From positions 64,015,501 to 64,079,500 of the forward strand of contig NC_134013.1 of NCBI RefSeq assembly GCF_040712315.1: a stretch of 64,000 nucleotides of DNA. Reading direction: 5' to 3'. Below are positions 12,398 to 24,231 of the stretch, piece after piece. Position 1 is the first letter of the stretch. Each line of letters opens with the position of its first letter. The DNA comes from Castanea sativa (taxonomy: Eukaryota > Streptophyta > Magnoliopsida > Fagales > Fagaceae). The translations under genes were made by a program, and so were the position numbers. Below the pieces are notes generated by a model, which searched no databases, was not told where the DNA came from, and saw only the letters and a list, made by a program, of their open reading frames with translations.

Positions 12398-14273
12398 TGT
12401 TGTTAGTATGTAGCTAGCACTCGAAACATTTTTCATGGCTTCTGAAATAGCAAAAAGATAGCAAATTAAGAATATGGTGAATTTGTGCATTATCATCTAA
12501 TGCAACGTCTATAGGGACAATATCATCTCGTTTCTTTGGATATCCTATTTCAAGGCATACAATCATATCAAGATAAAAAATTGTGATATTTTTTTTTTTT
12601 GCTAGATGAATATTAAAAAATAGGAACTATTTTAATTAAATTACTAACCATTCTCAGTAACGTAGAACTTAGGATTGTCATATACTTGCTTCATATAAAT
12701 CAATACATCCCTTAACCCTTGTGGATAAACATAAATTATATTGCTACCTGGTGTCTGGGTTAACAATGAAATAACACGTTCTTCGACAAAGTCTTAAAGT
12801 CATTGGGTAATTTACTCAATGTGTAAATGATAAATTTAATACAAAATTAATCTTACCGGATCACCAATTAATGGGTTTCTCATTTCTATCAACTGTGACA
12901 AATGCAACAAACAGGAAAGATGGATTAGATAATCATAACTATCAAAATCAGATCTATGAAACCACAAAATTTACCTTTGAGTAGATTGAGCATACTGATA
13001 TTCAGTAAAACTGGTATCGATATCATCTTTATCAAATTGTTCGAAAACCGTGTATTTGGATGTATAATAATTGACAGTTTGACACCAATAAAGTCGAAGG
13101 ATCCTTTAACTAAAATCTTCTCCATTTTTGTGAATTTTGGAAATCCATCCCTTGTCAAAGCCTTCATGATGAATGGGTAATCACCAAACATTAATGGTTC
13201 CGTAAACCTATACATACAATAGAAAAAATAAAAAATAAAAAAGGAAATTAGACATGATTTTTTAGTCAAAAGGATTTGATTATGTATGTGTTTTATGGAT
13301 TGGTGATAAATTTTCTAACCATCTAACCAAGAAGTAAAATGCTCTCGGCTGCATCTTTATCATGATGTGTGTATTCATGAGGCTCAAACCATTGTGTCAT
13401 TAGCTGAATACTGATTTCTCCCCCATGAATTGGCTATGAAAAAAAAAAAAACACTTAAATTATATAAATGACGTTGTATAGAAACAAAATGGGTGTCAGC
13501 TTATGATTGGCCTAGTGGAAATGCTGCAAAACGAAAAGAAGAAGAAGATTCAATTAGATTTCACCTGGTATTTTTCTTTGTAGAGTTTTGCAGCTGCGGC
13601 ATGGGCTAATATAATGTTATGAGTAGCAAGGTATGGATCTGTTACAGGATTTTGAATTGGGTTAGACAATTCGATTCTATAACCGCACGGCCCCCAGACT
13701 TGTGGCTCATTGATATTAGTTCAGTGATTCACGTGGTCACCAAAATATTGGAAGCAAATATTAGCATAGGCTTTAAAAGAATCCTTATCAATAGTAAGGT
13801 AGCAACCAACTACATTGATTAATACTTATCCTAGGAAACTTTGATAGTCATTTGATTAATACTTATCTTAGGAAACTTTGATAGTCATAGTGATTATAAT
13901 AAGACATCTAATACTGGAAGAACTTAGGAAATAATTTGATAGTTATAGTGATTAATATCTTAGGAAATCACCCATACTATTAACAGTAAGGAAGCAACCA
14001 AGTACACTGATTAATAAATATTATATTAGGAAATTTTGATAGTTGAAATAAGAAATTTGATCAACTGGATCACATGCTGTACTTGAGGTAAATCAAAGTG
14101 GAACAGTATCACAAATGAGGTTATCCCTGCATGGGGAATTGAGTCTCATTTTTTGAGTAGATAAAAAAGTAAATTGGTATGAAAATTTAGGAACAAAAAC
14201 TTGTACTTTCATATGAAGCTCAAGTAAGGTTGAAAAGTGAATTGGTTCATAAATTTTTTTATTAGTTCATTAA

Positions 14274-14864
14274 TGATGATGGGTTGAAATCGTCAGTAAG
14301 TTGTGGGTTCCAAAGCACTTCAACGGGTACCTGTGGAATAAGCAAATGGACTAAACAGAACGCACTAGTGTGGTACCAGCTAAGAACTCTTTGAAGGTCA
14401 AGTTAGTGAATGAGAAATCTCTAAGAACTCTATAGTGAGAGAACTAGAGATTTTTTTTTTGCGTACTTGAGGAAATAGGAGGTTTGGTGCTTATATAGTG
14501 GTGAGTAGTGAATCGAGTTCTTTTAGAAGTAGGAATCTTTCCTTGTGGAGGGTATTAGGATTTCTGAGATTGCAGGGTGTCTTTCCATATGAGGGAGATG
14601 TGGTCTCGTAGCAGATTCACTTTGTGTGATGCGTTATGGGTTTTCGTGGGGACCAAGACTCTGTAGGACCTGTTAGCTTCATGCCCGCCCCGTCAACCTT
14701 TTGTGTGCCCCGTCAGGATTTTCGTCTGTCAGTCTTATAATTTGGCCCCGTCTCTTTTCGCAACTTAGGCCCTTCGTCTGCTAATATAGGACTGACGGAC
14801 CTGTAGGTGTCGTCAGTTTCTGTGTATGAAGTGCCTGGGCATAAGGTCATAAATACCCCCATTA
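14274..14864 (-). repeat. 3' LTR of the gypsy element
   Basis: It starts TGATGATGGGTTGAAATCG and ends AAATACCCCCATTA in plus orientation. It aligns with 23622-24226. It lacks a short segment present in the other LTR near 23985-24000. Confidence 0.9.
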
Positions 14865-15345
14865 GCTGCCCCCTACTCCATGGTTTTGTTAGCCTTAGCT
14901 GACGGGCTATGGAGTGTTATGGGTTTTTATGGCCATTAATCATGGTTTTTCTCGAAGGAGGTGTCATTAAATGGCTTGAGCAGCCTTGAGTTTAAATGCG
15001 AGGTGACACGTGGCACTAGCGAGTTGGCCTCGTTTCTAATCATAGGCGTCGCTTTGTATGCCGTGCCCCCTTGTTCTATAAATAGTTCTCCCCCACCTCC
15101 TCATATTCCTTAACTTCTTTTCGAGATCTTCTTTGAGATCAGAGCTATCGTACCGTCATCTAAATCGCCCGTCGCCCGTGACCCCGTTGCTTTTAAGGAA
15201 ACCGTCATTCCAATCCCTCGTATGTTTTTCTTGTAAGTTTCTCTTTCTGTTTCCTCATTCTATTTTATTGGTCAGTCGTCATTTTTCTTTTTAAAGACCC
15301 GTCAAAGAGGCTTTTAGAATAACTCTGTCGCTTGTAGGTGGATAG

Positions 15346-17625
15346 GTGTCAGATAGGGAAGCGATGAGTGAAATGTCGTCTTCAGTTCGTGAGGGTGCGA
15401 GCTACGACAAGGTCTATCTATCTAGGCGTGTACCCGAGGAAGGTTCCCCTTGGTCCCCTAAAAAGGAACAGTCTACCCATTCCCCTAGTAAGGAAGACGA
15501 GGATGAGGAAGATGAGGAAAGGGAGAGGATGAGGAAAATGATGAGGGGGATGAGTATGATCGAGAGGGGGGGGGGGTGAGGATGAGGAAGATGAAGACGA
15601 GGGAGGTGAGGAAGACAAGGGGGACCAGTCTGGAGGAGGAGAGGGAGTGAGTCAGGGAGACAGGCGCACTTGGCCCTTTATTCTCCCTCTAATGTGGACA
15701 GTCAATGACTTTTACCCGACGATGTCGAGTAAGATCTTCAATACCCTTTGGGATTGTAACCAGATTCCTGAGAACATACCCCTCCGTCTACTTGGAAAGT
15801 TTGAGAAGTGCTATTCTGGACGGTCTGCGAATGTTGGCATGTATGATGCCATGTTTGTCGTAGGGTTAAGGTTGCTGTTGACGGACTTATACCGTCAGCT
15901 TACCAACTATTTGGGGCTATCTGTTAGCCAGATTGCTCCTAATGCATGGAGGATATTTATTGGAGCTGAAGTAATCTGGGGTTAGCTTAGTGGTGGAAAC
16001 TGTCGGCTTACCCTCGACGAGTTCTTCTACTGCTACAAGTCCCAGCATATCTCCTCGTCCCAGGGCATCTACCATTTTTTGGTGAGGAAGATGTTGCTTA
16101 GGTTAGTGTCAGACATGCCTGACTCCAACAGAAACTAGAAAAACCATTACTTTTTCGTCTAAGGGACGGATTGGGTTTGTAGGCCGGAGGAGTGGGTTAC
16201 CATGCCAAATGGCTTTGAAAACACTTAGGGGATTGTAAGGGAGTCAGGTGGGCCATCAGTCTTTTATCTTTTCAATATGTCTACTTTGTTATCCTTCTAA
16301 CACTTTTTTTTGTTTTCAACCCAAATCCATCCACAAATTACTGACGAACAGGAGGCCTTTATCCGTCGCGTATTGGAGATTCCCCTCGAACAAAGGAAGT
16401 GGAAGGACCTCGTTACCCTTGATACCCTTTACAAATACATGCCTTCTCCCGTCGACATAAGTTTCAAATTCATTGTCCATTCCAAACTGTCTGCTTTCTT
16501 GCTAACGTCTATTCTTCTCCTGCGCAGAAATGACTTAGGTAGATAAAGAATGTTGGTGAGGAAGTCATTTGCGGCACTTGAGCAGCAGTAACAGGGTAGG
16601 GCCTCGACATTAGCCTCTAAGGTCATCGCTAATGGTAAGAGAAAGAACGATGGCTAGGACAATCATTCAAACAAGAAGGGGACAGGCCCCTTCGTTGGTG
16701 ACAAGCAGTCGAAGCCTTCGTCTCCCCCTAAGCCTTCCAGCCACAGAGTTGGGAAGGGTTTGATGACGGGGAAAGGCCCCGTAGTCCCTAGCCTCATTCG
16801 CAGACTAATTATGCACAAAGACTATGCCGTCGAGATGGTCGAATCGATCATCAAGGAGATAGACCTGGATCATTACGCCTAACGGACCTCGGAGGAATTG
16901 AGGGCATTTGGTCTTTATGACCTGTCCAGGGTACACTTTTGTTTAGTTATTGTGTTGTGCACTTTTTCTTCATTCTTTTCTTGACGGATGTTTTGACCCA
17001 GGCGTTGGTGCAGATGAGGGCGCTTCAAGATAGATGCGTTGCCAACGAAAGGGTGATCCATCGGTTCTGCAAGCGTCAGGAGATTGAGAACAAGGAGCAG
17101 GACCAATACAAGGAGGGCATTCGTACATTCAACAAGGAGTTGCCAGATACTCAAGCCAAGCTGAGGGAGGAGTCCCTTCTAAGGGAAGAGGCAGAAAAGG
17201 CGAAGACCAATTTAACGACGAAGCTGGCTGCACTCTGTGAGCAGATGGACAAGGCTAAGGATGATGCCGTGGCGGAGTTTCGAGTTTCTCAACCCTTCTT
17301 TGAAGCGTGCGGTGCCTACTATGATGACAGGTTTGATGACTGCTTGAAGTAGGTGGGAGCTGCTTACCCTAATCTCAACTTGTCCTAGATCGCAATAGAC
17401 GACACAATGCCGCCAACGCCTGGGGGGGGTGACATTGTCAACGATTAGATTGTTGACTCCGTTCATACGGTTGAGCAAGAAGCTAAAGATACCGACGACG
17501 TGGTTATTTCTAAACTTGCCCTGGAAGGTTTGGGAGTTGTTGTGGCCCTAACTGCTATGGATCCATCACCTGCTGATGGTGCTTCTGCTGTGGATTCAAC
17601 CGCTATCGATGCTCTAGCGTCCTGA
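15346..17625 (+). pseudogene. Antisense extra ORF of the gypsy element, decayed
   Basis: Fragments in plus-strand frames form one decayed gene opposite to gag-pol. In order: an acidic Ser/Glu-rich start (15346-15579), lost in a G10 run that shifts frame; a domain at 15647-15985 with GLRLLLTDLYRQL and IAPNAWRIFIG; a piece at about 16310-16460 with EQRKWKDLVTLDTLY; and a coiled-coil region at about 17000-17350 rich in Glu, Lys and Leu heptads. The second piece resembles the Pfam family called putative gypsy type transposon (transposase_28-like), recalled from family knowledge. An intron-like gap with GT/AG ends may lie near 16930-17003. The protein's role is unknown. Confidence 0.7.
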
Positions 17626-17902
17626 TTTTTCTTTTCCTTTGTTGTTAAGTTTTTGTGGAATCATTTGTAAGACAGTAATTAATGCCCCTTTCCTTTGGGG
17701 TTTTTTATGATATTTATGCCTTCGGGCTTACATCTATTGTTTTCTACTCGTCATTCTTGTATATTTTCCTTACAGAAATATTTTCTTGACATATCTTACT
17801 TAATATGTTTTCATCCATTCATCCTGTTTGACTTATATTTTGAAAGCCAAGTATCTGTTGGCAATCCCATAGTTGGGGACTTAGGACTTAGGGCAATTTT
17901 TA

Positions 17903-18311
17903 AGACCAGGCGTCCATTGCTGCCCGTGGTCATTCGTCCACCCCGTACGTATGGCTTATTAAAATTCATAAGACTAGGCACCCGTTGGTGTCCATGGCCG
18001 TCCGTCCACCCTGCAGGTAGAACTAAGGTAAAATTCACAAGACCAGGCACCCGTTGGTGTCCGTGGTCGTCCGTTTACCCCGCAGGTAGGACTTAGTAAT
18101 ATTCACAAGACCAGGCACTCGTTAGTGTCCGCAGTCGTCCATCCACCCTTTAGGTAGGATTTAGGATGATATTTAAGGATCAGGTACCTGTCGGTATTCG
18201 TGGTCGTGCGCCCATCTCGTAGGTATGACTTAAGATCATATTTAAGGACTAGGCACCCGTCAGTATCCGTAGTCGTCCGTCCACCCCGTAGGTAGGACTT
18301 AATGCGGTTTA
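17903..18311. repeat. Tandem array, six units of about 68 bp
   Basis: Each unit begins near AGACCAGGCACCCGT and includes a GTCCGTGGTCGTCCGTCCAC-like core and GGTAGGACTTA. Six successive units drift in sequence. The block separates the end of the antisense ORF from the integrase end, a position where Tat-group elements are known to carry tandem repeats. Confidence 0.85.
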
Positions 18312-18477
18312 AGGAGGAGGAGAGAATAGGGCAATGTTTCTGATAATTCTTCCAAGTCATGTTAATAATAGCGAGGTCCAAAAAGAAACTTAATATCCTA
18401 ACATCTTTTGACATTCAAAAAATAAAAACATAAAAAGGAAAATATAACATAAGCTACATCCGACTACTACTGGTAGT

Positions 18478-20173
18478 ATTTCCTCAAGTGTTCAGTGTTC
18501 TATGGGTGATAGAGCCTCTGCCCTTCGAGGGTTTCCAAGTAGTAAGTCCCCTTCATACAACAATCGATGATCTTGTATGGCCCCTCCCAATTGGGGCCTA
18601 TCTTGCCTTTTGAGGGATCCTTGGTGGCTATTGTTACCTTTCTTAAGACTAGATCTCCAACCTAGAAGTGATGAGGCCTGACTTTGGTGTTGTAGTGTTT
18701 TGCCATTAGGTTTTGATAATGAGCCCTCCTTTGCTCTGACGTCGCTCTGACTTCGTTAAGAAGGTCCAACTGTAGGCACAATCCTTCTTCATTATTTTCG
18801 CCATTATGGTGGGATATTCAATAGTTGATCAATCCTATTTCTGCAGGGATGACAACCTCGTGTCCGTATGCGAGGCGGAAATGTGTCTCTCTTGTAGGTG
18901 TGTGAGTTGTTGTTCTGTATGCCCAAAGGACACTGGGTAACTCGTCTGGCCATATACCCTTTGCCCCCTCAAGCTGAGTCTTGATCATTTTGAGCAAGGA
19001 TCGGTTTGAAACTTCAACTTGACCGTTTGCTTGGGGGTGAGTAGGAGAGGAGTAGTGGTTCTAGATTCCTAACTGTCGATAGAAGTCTCTAAATGCGTTG
19101 TTGTCAAATTGCTTGCCATTGTCGGAGACGAAGACCCTAGGAATCCCGAAGCGGCAAATGATGCTCTTCCAAACGAAGCTTCAAACATTCTTCTCTGTGA
19201 TTGTAGCCAATAGCTTTGCCTCGACCTATTTAATAAAGTAGTCGATCCCTACGATGAGGAACTTGAGTTGTTGTATAGCGATAGGGAAATGTCCCATTAT
19301 ATGCAACCCCCGCTGGACGAATGGCCAAGGGGCACTCATTGATGTAAGTTCCTCTGTTGGTTGTCGTATGATATTACTGAAGTGCTGGCATTTATCACAC
19401 ACCCTTACGTAGGACTAGGCGTCCTTCTACATAGTGGGCCAATAGTACCCGGCCTGTATTAGCTTATGAACCAGCTAGCGTGCCCTCGAGTGGTTCCCGA
19501 ATATTCCTTCATGTACTTCTCTCATGACATAGTCTGCTTCACTAGGGGCTACACACCTTAGATACAGATGGGAGAAACCCCTATTGTAAAGGACGTCCCC
19601 AATTATTACGAAATGTGCAGACTGCACCTTTAGTCTATAGGAAGCGTTGTGATCTTCTGGCAATGTCCCACCTTTAAGGTAGGATGTGATGGGCGTCGTC
19701 CAATTAGTCCTTGAAGGGATGACCTGTACTTCCAATTCGTCAATGGCAGGGGTGTATTGAGCGAAGGATAGTACCTTACTAGCGGTGTATGTATACTCCA
19801 CAGCTGCAGCTTTGGCTAGTCAATTTGCTTGCTTGTTTTCCTCCCTCCGAACCTGTACAAACTTGACTGAAAATCCATTTCTTATCTTCCTCTTGACCAA
19901 GCTTAGATATTTCTTCATCCGTTCTCCCTTTACCTCATAATCGCCGGTGATGTGCTTGACCACAACCTGCGAGTCACAATGCACAATTGCCGACATGGCC
20001 CTTGCTGCTTTAGCCAAGTCGATACCCGAGAGGACTGCTTCATATTCTGCCTCGTTGTTGGTTGTTGAGAATTGGAGGCGGACCGCACACTCCATTGTAT
20101 CTCCTTTTGGTGTTTGCAACAGGACCCAGGCTTTACCTGCCCGTTGATTAAACGATCCGTCCGTCCATACCAT
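18478..20173 (-). pseudogene. gypsy RNase H and integrase region
   Basis: On the minus strand, 20173-19820 encodes an RNase H domain starting WTDGSFNQRAGKAW with the downstream NNEAEYEAVL and HCDSQVVV motifs. A stop follows, then 19801-19475 gives the integrase N-terminal zinc-binding region (EVHEGIFGNHSRAR). The integrase core and C-terminal end run on to about 18478, with many stops; the last recognisable words match LEGQRLYHPWN...EHLRKYY. Replication function is lost. Confidence 0.85.
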
Positions 20174-20499
20174 TTATGTCATCGGTCCTTCTTCTTCAAC
20201 TCCTCCTGTCATGAACACTACAACGAAATCAACTAGTGCTTGTGCTTTGATTGCAGTTCGGGGTCGGTATTGGACGTCAAACTCGCCGAGCTTCATTGCC
20301 CATAGGACCATTTATCCAGCCACCTCCAGGTTATTCATCGTCTTCTGTATTGGCTTGTCAGTTTAGACCACTATAGTATACACTTGGAAGTACAGCCTGA
20401 GTGTCCATGTAGCTGTGATTAGCGCAAATGCCAGCTTCTCCATTAAGGGTATCGTTCCTCCACTCCTCGCTGCGCTCGGCTAGTGTAGCAGACGAGCAA

Positions 20500-21689
20500 C
20501 TATACTCAGTCTTCCTCCCGCATTAGAATGGAACTGACGATCGTTTGGGATACGACCAAGTAGAGGGAGAGCTCTTCACCAGGTTTGGATGGGTTGAGCA
20601 GTGGGGGAGACGTGAGGTAGGTCTTCAACTCTTCAAAAGCCTTCTAGCACTCGTCGGTCCATTCGAAAGCTTTTTGTAGCACCTTGAAGAAAGGTAGACA
20701 CTTATCCGTTGCTTTGGAGACGAACTTGTTGAGGGCCGCAACCCTACCGTTCAGGCTTTGCACCTCCTTGATGTTCTTTGGAGGGGCCATCTTTATCATC
20801 ACCTGAACCTTGTTGGGATTGGCCTCTACCCCGTGCTATGATACCAAAAAGCCCAAGATTTTTCCTGACTCCACACCACATACACACTTGTTGGGATTGA
20901 GCTTCATGTCATGGAGGCGAAGGGTTCGCGAAGGTCGTCTTAGTGGTTAGCCTCCTTCGTGCTTTTTATGAGCATGTTGTCGACGTATACTTCCACATTT
21001 CGCCTTATCTGTCGGATGAATATCTTGTTCACAAGCCTTTGGTACGTTGCCCTCACGTTCTTTAAACCAAACGGTATGACTTTGTAGCAGAAGAGTCTTT
21101 GGCTCATGACAAATGAGGTATTCTCTTGGTCTACCTCATCCAGCCTGATCTGATTGTATCCGGAATAGGCGTCCATGAAACTTAATAACTGATGGCTGGC
21201 TGTAGAGTCTACGAGGAGGTCGATACGTGGAAGGAGATAGCCATCCTTTGGACATGCTTTGTTTAGGTCGGTGAAATCCACGCACATTCTCCATTTGTCA
21301 TTTGCTTTTTTGACCATGACCACGTTGGCCATCCATTCGTGGCAGTAGACTTCCCTAATGAAACTCGCCTCTAATAGCTTGCGCACCTCTTCAGCTATGG
21401 CTTTATTCCTTTCTTGAGCAAAGACTCTTTTCTTCTGTCGAACTAGGGAGAAGGATGGGCACACGTTAAGCTTGTGGACCATGATATTTGGGCTGATTCC
21501 TAGCATATCCTCTTGGCTCCAAGCGAAGATGTCCCGATTGCTTTTTAGGAAGAGGGCGAGCTTTCTACGAATTGAAGGGTTGGCTTGGGTGTCGATACGA
21601 GTGGTTTGTCCTGGGATGCTATCATCTAGGGAGACTTCCTCCAGGTCCCTCGTTGGCTCTACAGCTATCCTCCTCTCTTTGATATTCAA
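20500..21689 (-). pseudogene. gypsy reverse transcriptase
   Basis: An open stretch from 21689 to 20940 contains WRMCVDFTDLNKACPKD, SFMDAYSGYNQI and the active-site region, which reads YVDN where YVDD is expected. The second catalytic Asp is therefore changed. The rest continues in other frames to about 20500. The domain follows the protease and precedes RNase H, as in all Ty3/gypsy pol genes. Confidence 0.88.
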
Positions 21690-22237
21690 GGCCTGTTAGT
21701 GGTTATCCATTTCTAGCATGGGGACATAACATTCGCGAGCGACCATTTGGTCCCCTTGTGCTTCCCCTATCCCGTTTTCCGTTGGGAACTTCACTAGCAG
21801 GTGATACGTGGATGTAACTGCCTTCTAGGCGTTAAGCGTCGGTTGACCAATGATGGCATTGTAGGCGGAGGAGTAATCAACCACTAGGAAGCTAACCTAT
21901 TTAGTAAGTTGTTGAGGGTACGTCCTGATGGTCACCGGCAGGGTGATGGTTCCAACGAGGAAGACCTTGGTGCCCCCAAATCCTACTAATGGTGTGTCAA
22001 AGGGTCTGAGGCATTCACAGTCGATCCTCATTTGCTGGAACGTCGGGTAGTAGAGGATATCCGCTGAGCTTCCATTATAGTGAAATCTGCGATTGACAGG
22101 GTGATGACCATGGCATCGTCATGGGGGTGTAGTCGTCTAACGTCGTCTTCTGTGAAGCTAATGATAGGGCTGTCAACCCCGGCCCGTCGGTTGGTTTCAG
22201 GGTCCTTAGGCAGGTTCTCTCTCCCCTTGATGAATTG
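21690..22237 (-). pseudogene. gypsy protease region
   Basis: Broken frames on the minus strand include FTEDDVRRLHPHDDA and, in a shifted frame, NGSSADILYYPTFQQM, the retropepsin active-site context. Several stops (for example before the INIKERR-like start of the reverse transcriptase ORF) interrupt it. Confidence 0.75.
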
Positions 22238-23348
22238 CTACAACTTTCCCTGCTTGATGAGAGCTTCGATTTGCTGCTTGAGGTCGTAGCATTCGGAGGT
22301 GTTGTGCCCGTGGTCTTGATGGAAGCGACAGTACTTGTTCTGTGGCCTTTTGTTTGGATCGCCCTTCAACTTGTTCTGTGGCCTTTTGTTTGGATCGCCC
22401 TTCAACTTATCTGACCATGTCAAGGCCGAATCGTCTCTTATCTGCATGAGCACTTGATCCAATGGAACGTTCAAAGGGGTGGAGTTCGTCACTCGCCTCT
22501 GTTGTAGCCTCGGCCTTTTATCGTCCCTTCGGTCGTTCATTCGAGATGTCTTCCTTCCTCTGTCTAGATGAGGGTCGTCTTGTCTTTGTCTCTTCCTTGG
22601 CTCATCCCTTCGAGCTATCATCGCATCTTCGGCGTTCATGTATTTCGTAGCTTTGTACAATGTCTCGGCCATTGTCTTTGGATCATTCTTGTAGAAGGAG
22701 AAGAGAAATTCTCCTGGTTGTAACCCCCGAGTGAAGGCATTGACAAGGACCTTGTCGTCGGCTTTGTCAATTAGGAGGACCTCTTTGTTAATACGGGTTA
22801 CGTATGACCTTAGGCTTTCATCTTCCCAATGTTTAATGCTCCGGTATGGCCGCCAAGGACCTTTTATGTCCCTATCCCCAGATGAAGTGCATGACAAAGT
22901 GTCCACTCAATTCTTTGAAGGTGGAGAAAGTGTTCGGGGTAAGTTTGTTGAACCACACCCTTGCCGGCCCCCTCAATGTGGTAAGGAAGGCTCTGTACAT
23001 CATTTCGTTTGGAACCCCTTGCAGGTGCATGAGAGTTTTGAATGACTCTAGGTGGTCGAGCGGGTCCCTTAACCCATCGTATGCCTCTACTTGCGGCATC
23101 CAAAATTTTGCTAGGAGGGAGAAAGAAGTCACCTGGGCAGTGAATAGGGAGTTCGTTTGGTGGACCAATTCGTCCACATTGGTTGACACCCATCCCTTCA
23201 TGGCATTCATCATCATATCCATTTTCTCCTTCATCATCTGCATATCCTGGGCCATTTGCATCACGCTTACCTTTATCTCGGAGGGGCGGTTGGTATCCTC
23301 CAGGCCGTCCCTTCTGCTAGGGACGTTGCTTTCTTCTTGGTCTTCCAT
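22238..23348 (-). pseudogene. gypsy gag, two overlapping frames
   Basis: Residues from 23348 down read MEDQEESNVPSRRDGLED and on to the capsid-like WMPQVEAYDGLRDPLDHLES. The frame shifts near 22870, and the second piece (22906-22238) holds the capsid end and a zinc-knuckle-like CRFHQDHGHNTSEC. A 12-residue segment (LKGDPNKRPQNK) is directly duplicated before the knuckle by a 36-bp repeat at 22335-22406. Gag packages element RNA into particles; here it is broken by the frameshift. Confidence 0.88.
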
Positions 23349-23621
23349 TTCCTATCTGTTCCCCGTTGGTAAGTGACTACCGTTCTGTTCATCGACATCC
23401 AGCTTGTCGCGTTGTCTTTGCTCGTTCCTTTGGTTTAGGTGTTGCTCCAGCTCTCGATTGCGCTGGGTGAGTCGTTCTACCACAACAGCTAGGGTCTGCA
23501 CCTATCTTTCCAGGGCATGGGATGGGTTCTCCATTTCCTGGTTGATAGTAGCTATCGAGCGTGTCTGGACCATGCAACTCTTTTGTCTTAGGATTGTTGT
23601 CTTCCCACAGATGGCGCCCAC

Positions 23622-24226
23622 TGATGATGTGTTGAAATCGTCAGTGAGTTATGGGCTCCAAAGCACTTCAACGGGTACCTATGGAATAAGAACAAATGGA
23701 CCAAACAGAAGGTACCGGTGTGGTACCGGGCCAAGAACCTTCTGAATGTCAAGTTAGTGAATGAGAAATCTCTAAGAGCTCTATAGTGAGAGAACCAAGG
23801 ATTTTTTGTGTACCTATATAAGGAAAGAGGAGGTGTGGTGCTTATATAGTGGTGAGTAGTGAATTGAAATCCCTTAGAACTAGGAAGCTTTCATTGTGGA
23901 GGGTATTAGGGTTTCCGAGATTGCAGGGTGTCTTTCCATATGAGGGAGATGCAGTCTCGTAGCATATTCACTTTGCGTGATACACAAGGTATTTCCTTAT
24001 ATGGGTTTTCGTGGGGACCAAGACTCTGTAGGACCCTTTGGCTTCATGCTTGCCCTGTTGGCCTTTTGTGTGCCCTGTCAGGATTTTCATCCGTCAGTCT
24101 TATAATGTGGCCCCGTCGCTTTTCGAGACTTAGGCCCTTCGTCTGCTAATATGGGACTAGACCTGTAGGTGTCGTCAGTGTCTGTGTATGACGTGCCTGG
24201 GCATAAGGTCAGAAATACTCCCATCA
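23622..24226 (-). repeat. 5' LTR of the gypsy element
   Basis: It starts TGATGATGTGTTGAAATCG and ends AAATACTCCCATCA in plus orientation, with the primer-binding-like sequence directly adjacent at 23600-23620. It is 605 bp, against 591 bp for the other LTR. Confidence 0.9.
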
Positions 24227-24231
24227 ATTAA

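Larger units (their letters stand above)
10923..14268 (-). pseudogene. GH1 beta-glucosidase copy B, exons 12 to 4 (part)
   Basis: Homologues of copy C exons occur in order: 12 (10923 to about 11092), 11 (about 12427-12545), 10 (about 12649-12757), 9 (about 12857-12890), 8 (about 12975-13209), 7 (about 13318-13433), 6 (about 13565-13765), 5 (about 14050-14140) and the end of 4 (to 14268). Exon 12 is open and keeps the MEMG-type motif as TEMG, but its splice acceptor CAG reads CAT. Exon 11 has an insertion. Exon 8 shifts frame right after FDFIGV. Exons 6 and 5 have indels. Around 13790-14050 the intron 5/exon 6 junction is tandemly reduplicated. A gypsy element then splits exon 4; the gene continues at 24232. 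Confidence 0.85.
14274..24226 (-). mobile_element. Ty3/gypsy LTR retrotransposon, Tat/Retand-like
   Basis: A 9,953-bp element with LTRs at 14274-14864 and 23622-24226, both TG...CA-like, is flanked by a perfect 5-bp duplication ATTAA (14269-14273 and 24227-24231). On the minus strand the order is 5' LTR, primer-binding-like TGGGCGCCATCTGTGGGA, gag, protease, reverse transcriptase, RNase H, integrase, a tandem-repeat block, an antisense ORF, a G-rich polypurine tract (AGTAGGGGGCAGC) and the 3' LTR. All genes carry stops or frameshifts and the LTRs differ by several indels, so it is old and non-functional. The flanks rejoin the two halves of exon 4 of GH1 copy B. Lineage is inferred from gene order and the antisense ORF. 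Confidence 0.93.

Noticed and set aside
12956..13180. 74-codon plus-strand ORF
   Set aside because: Shadow of copy B exon 8 on the opposite strand; similar shadows occur beside exon 6 at 13619, 28833 and 36160.
22846..23376. 176-codon plus-strand ORF overlapping gag
   Set aside because: It is the reverse strand of the gypsy gag frames, which show clear capsid similarity; no independent domain is visible.
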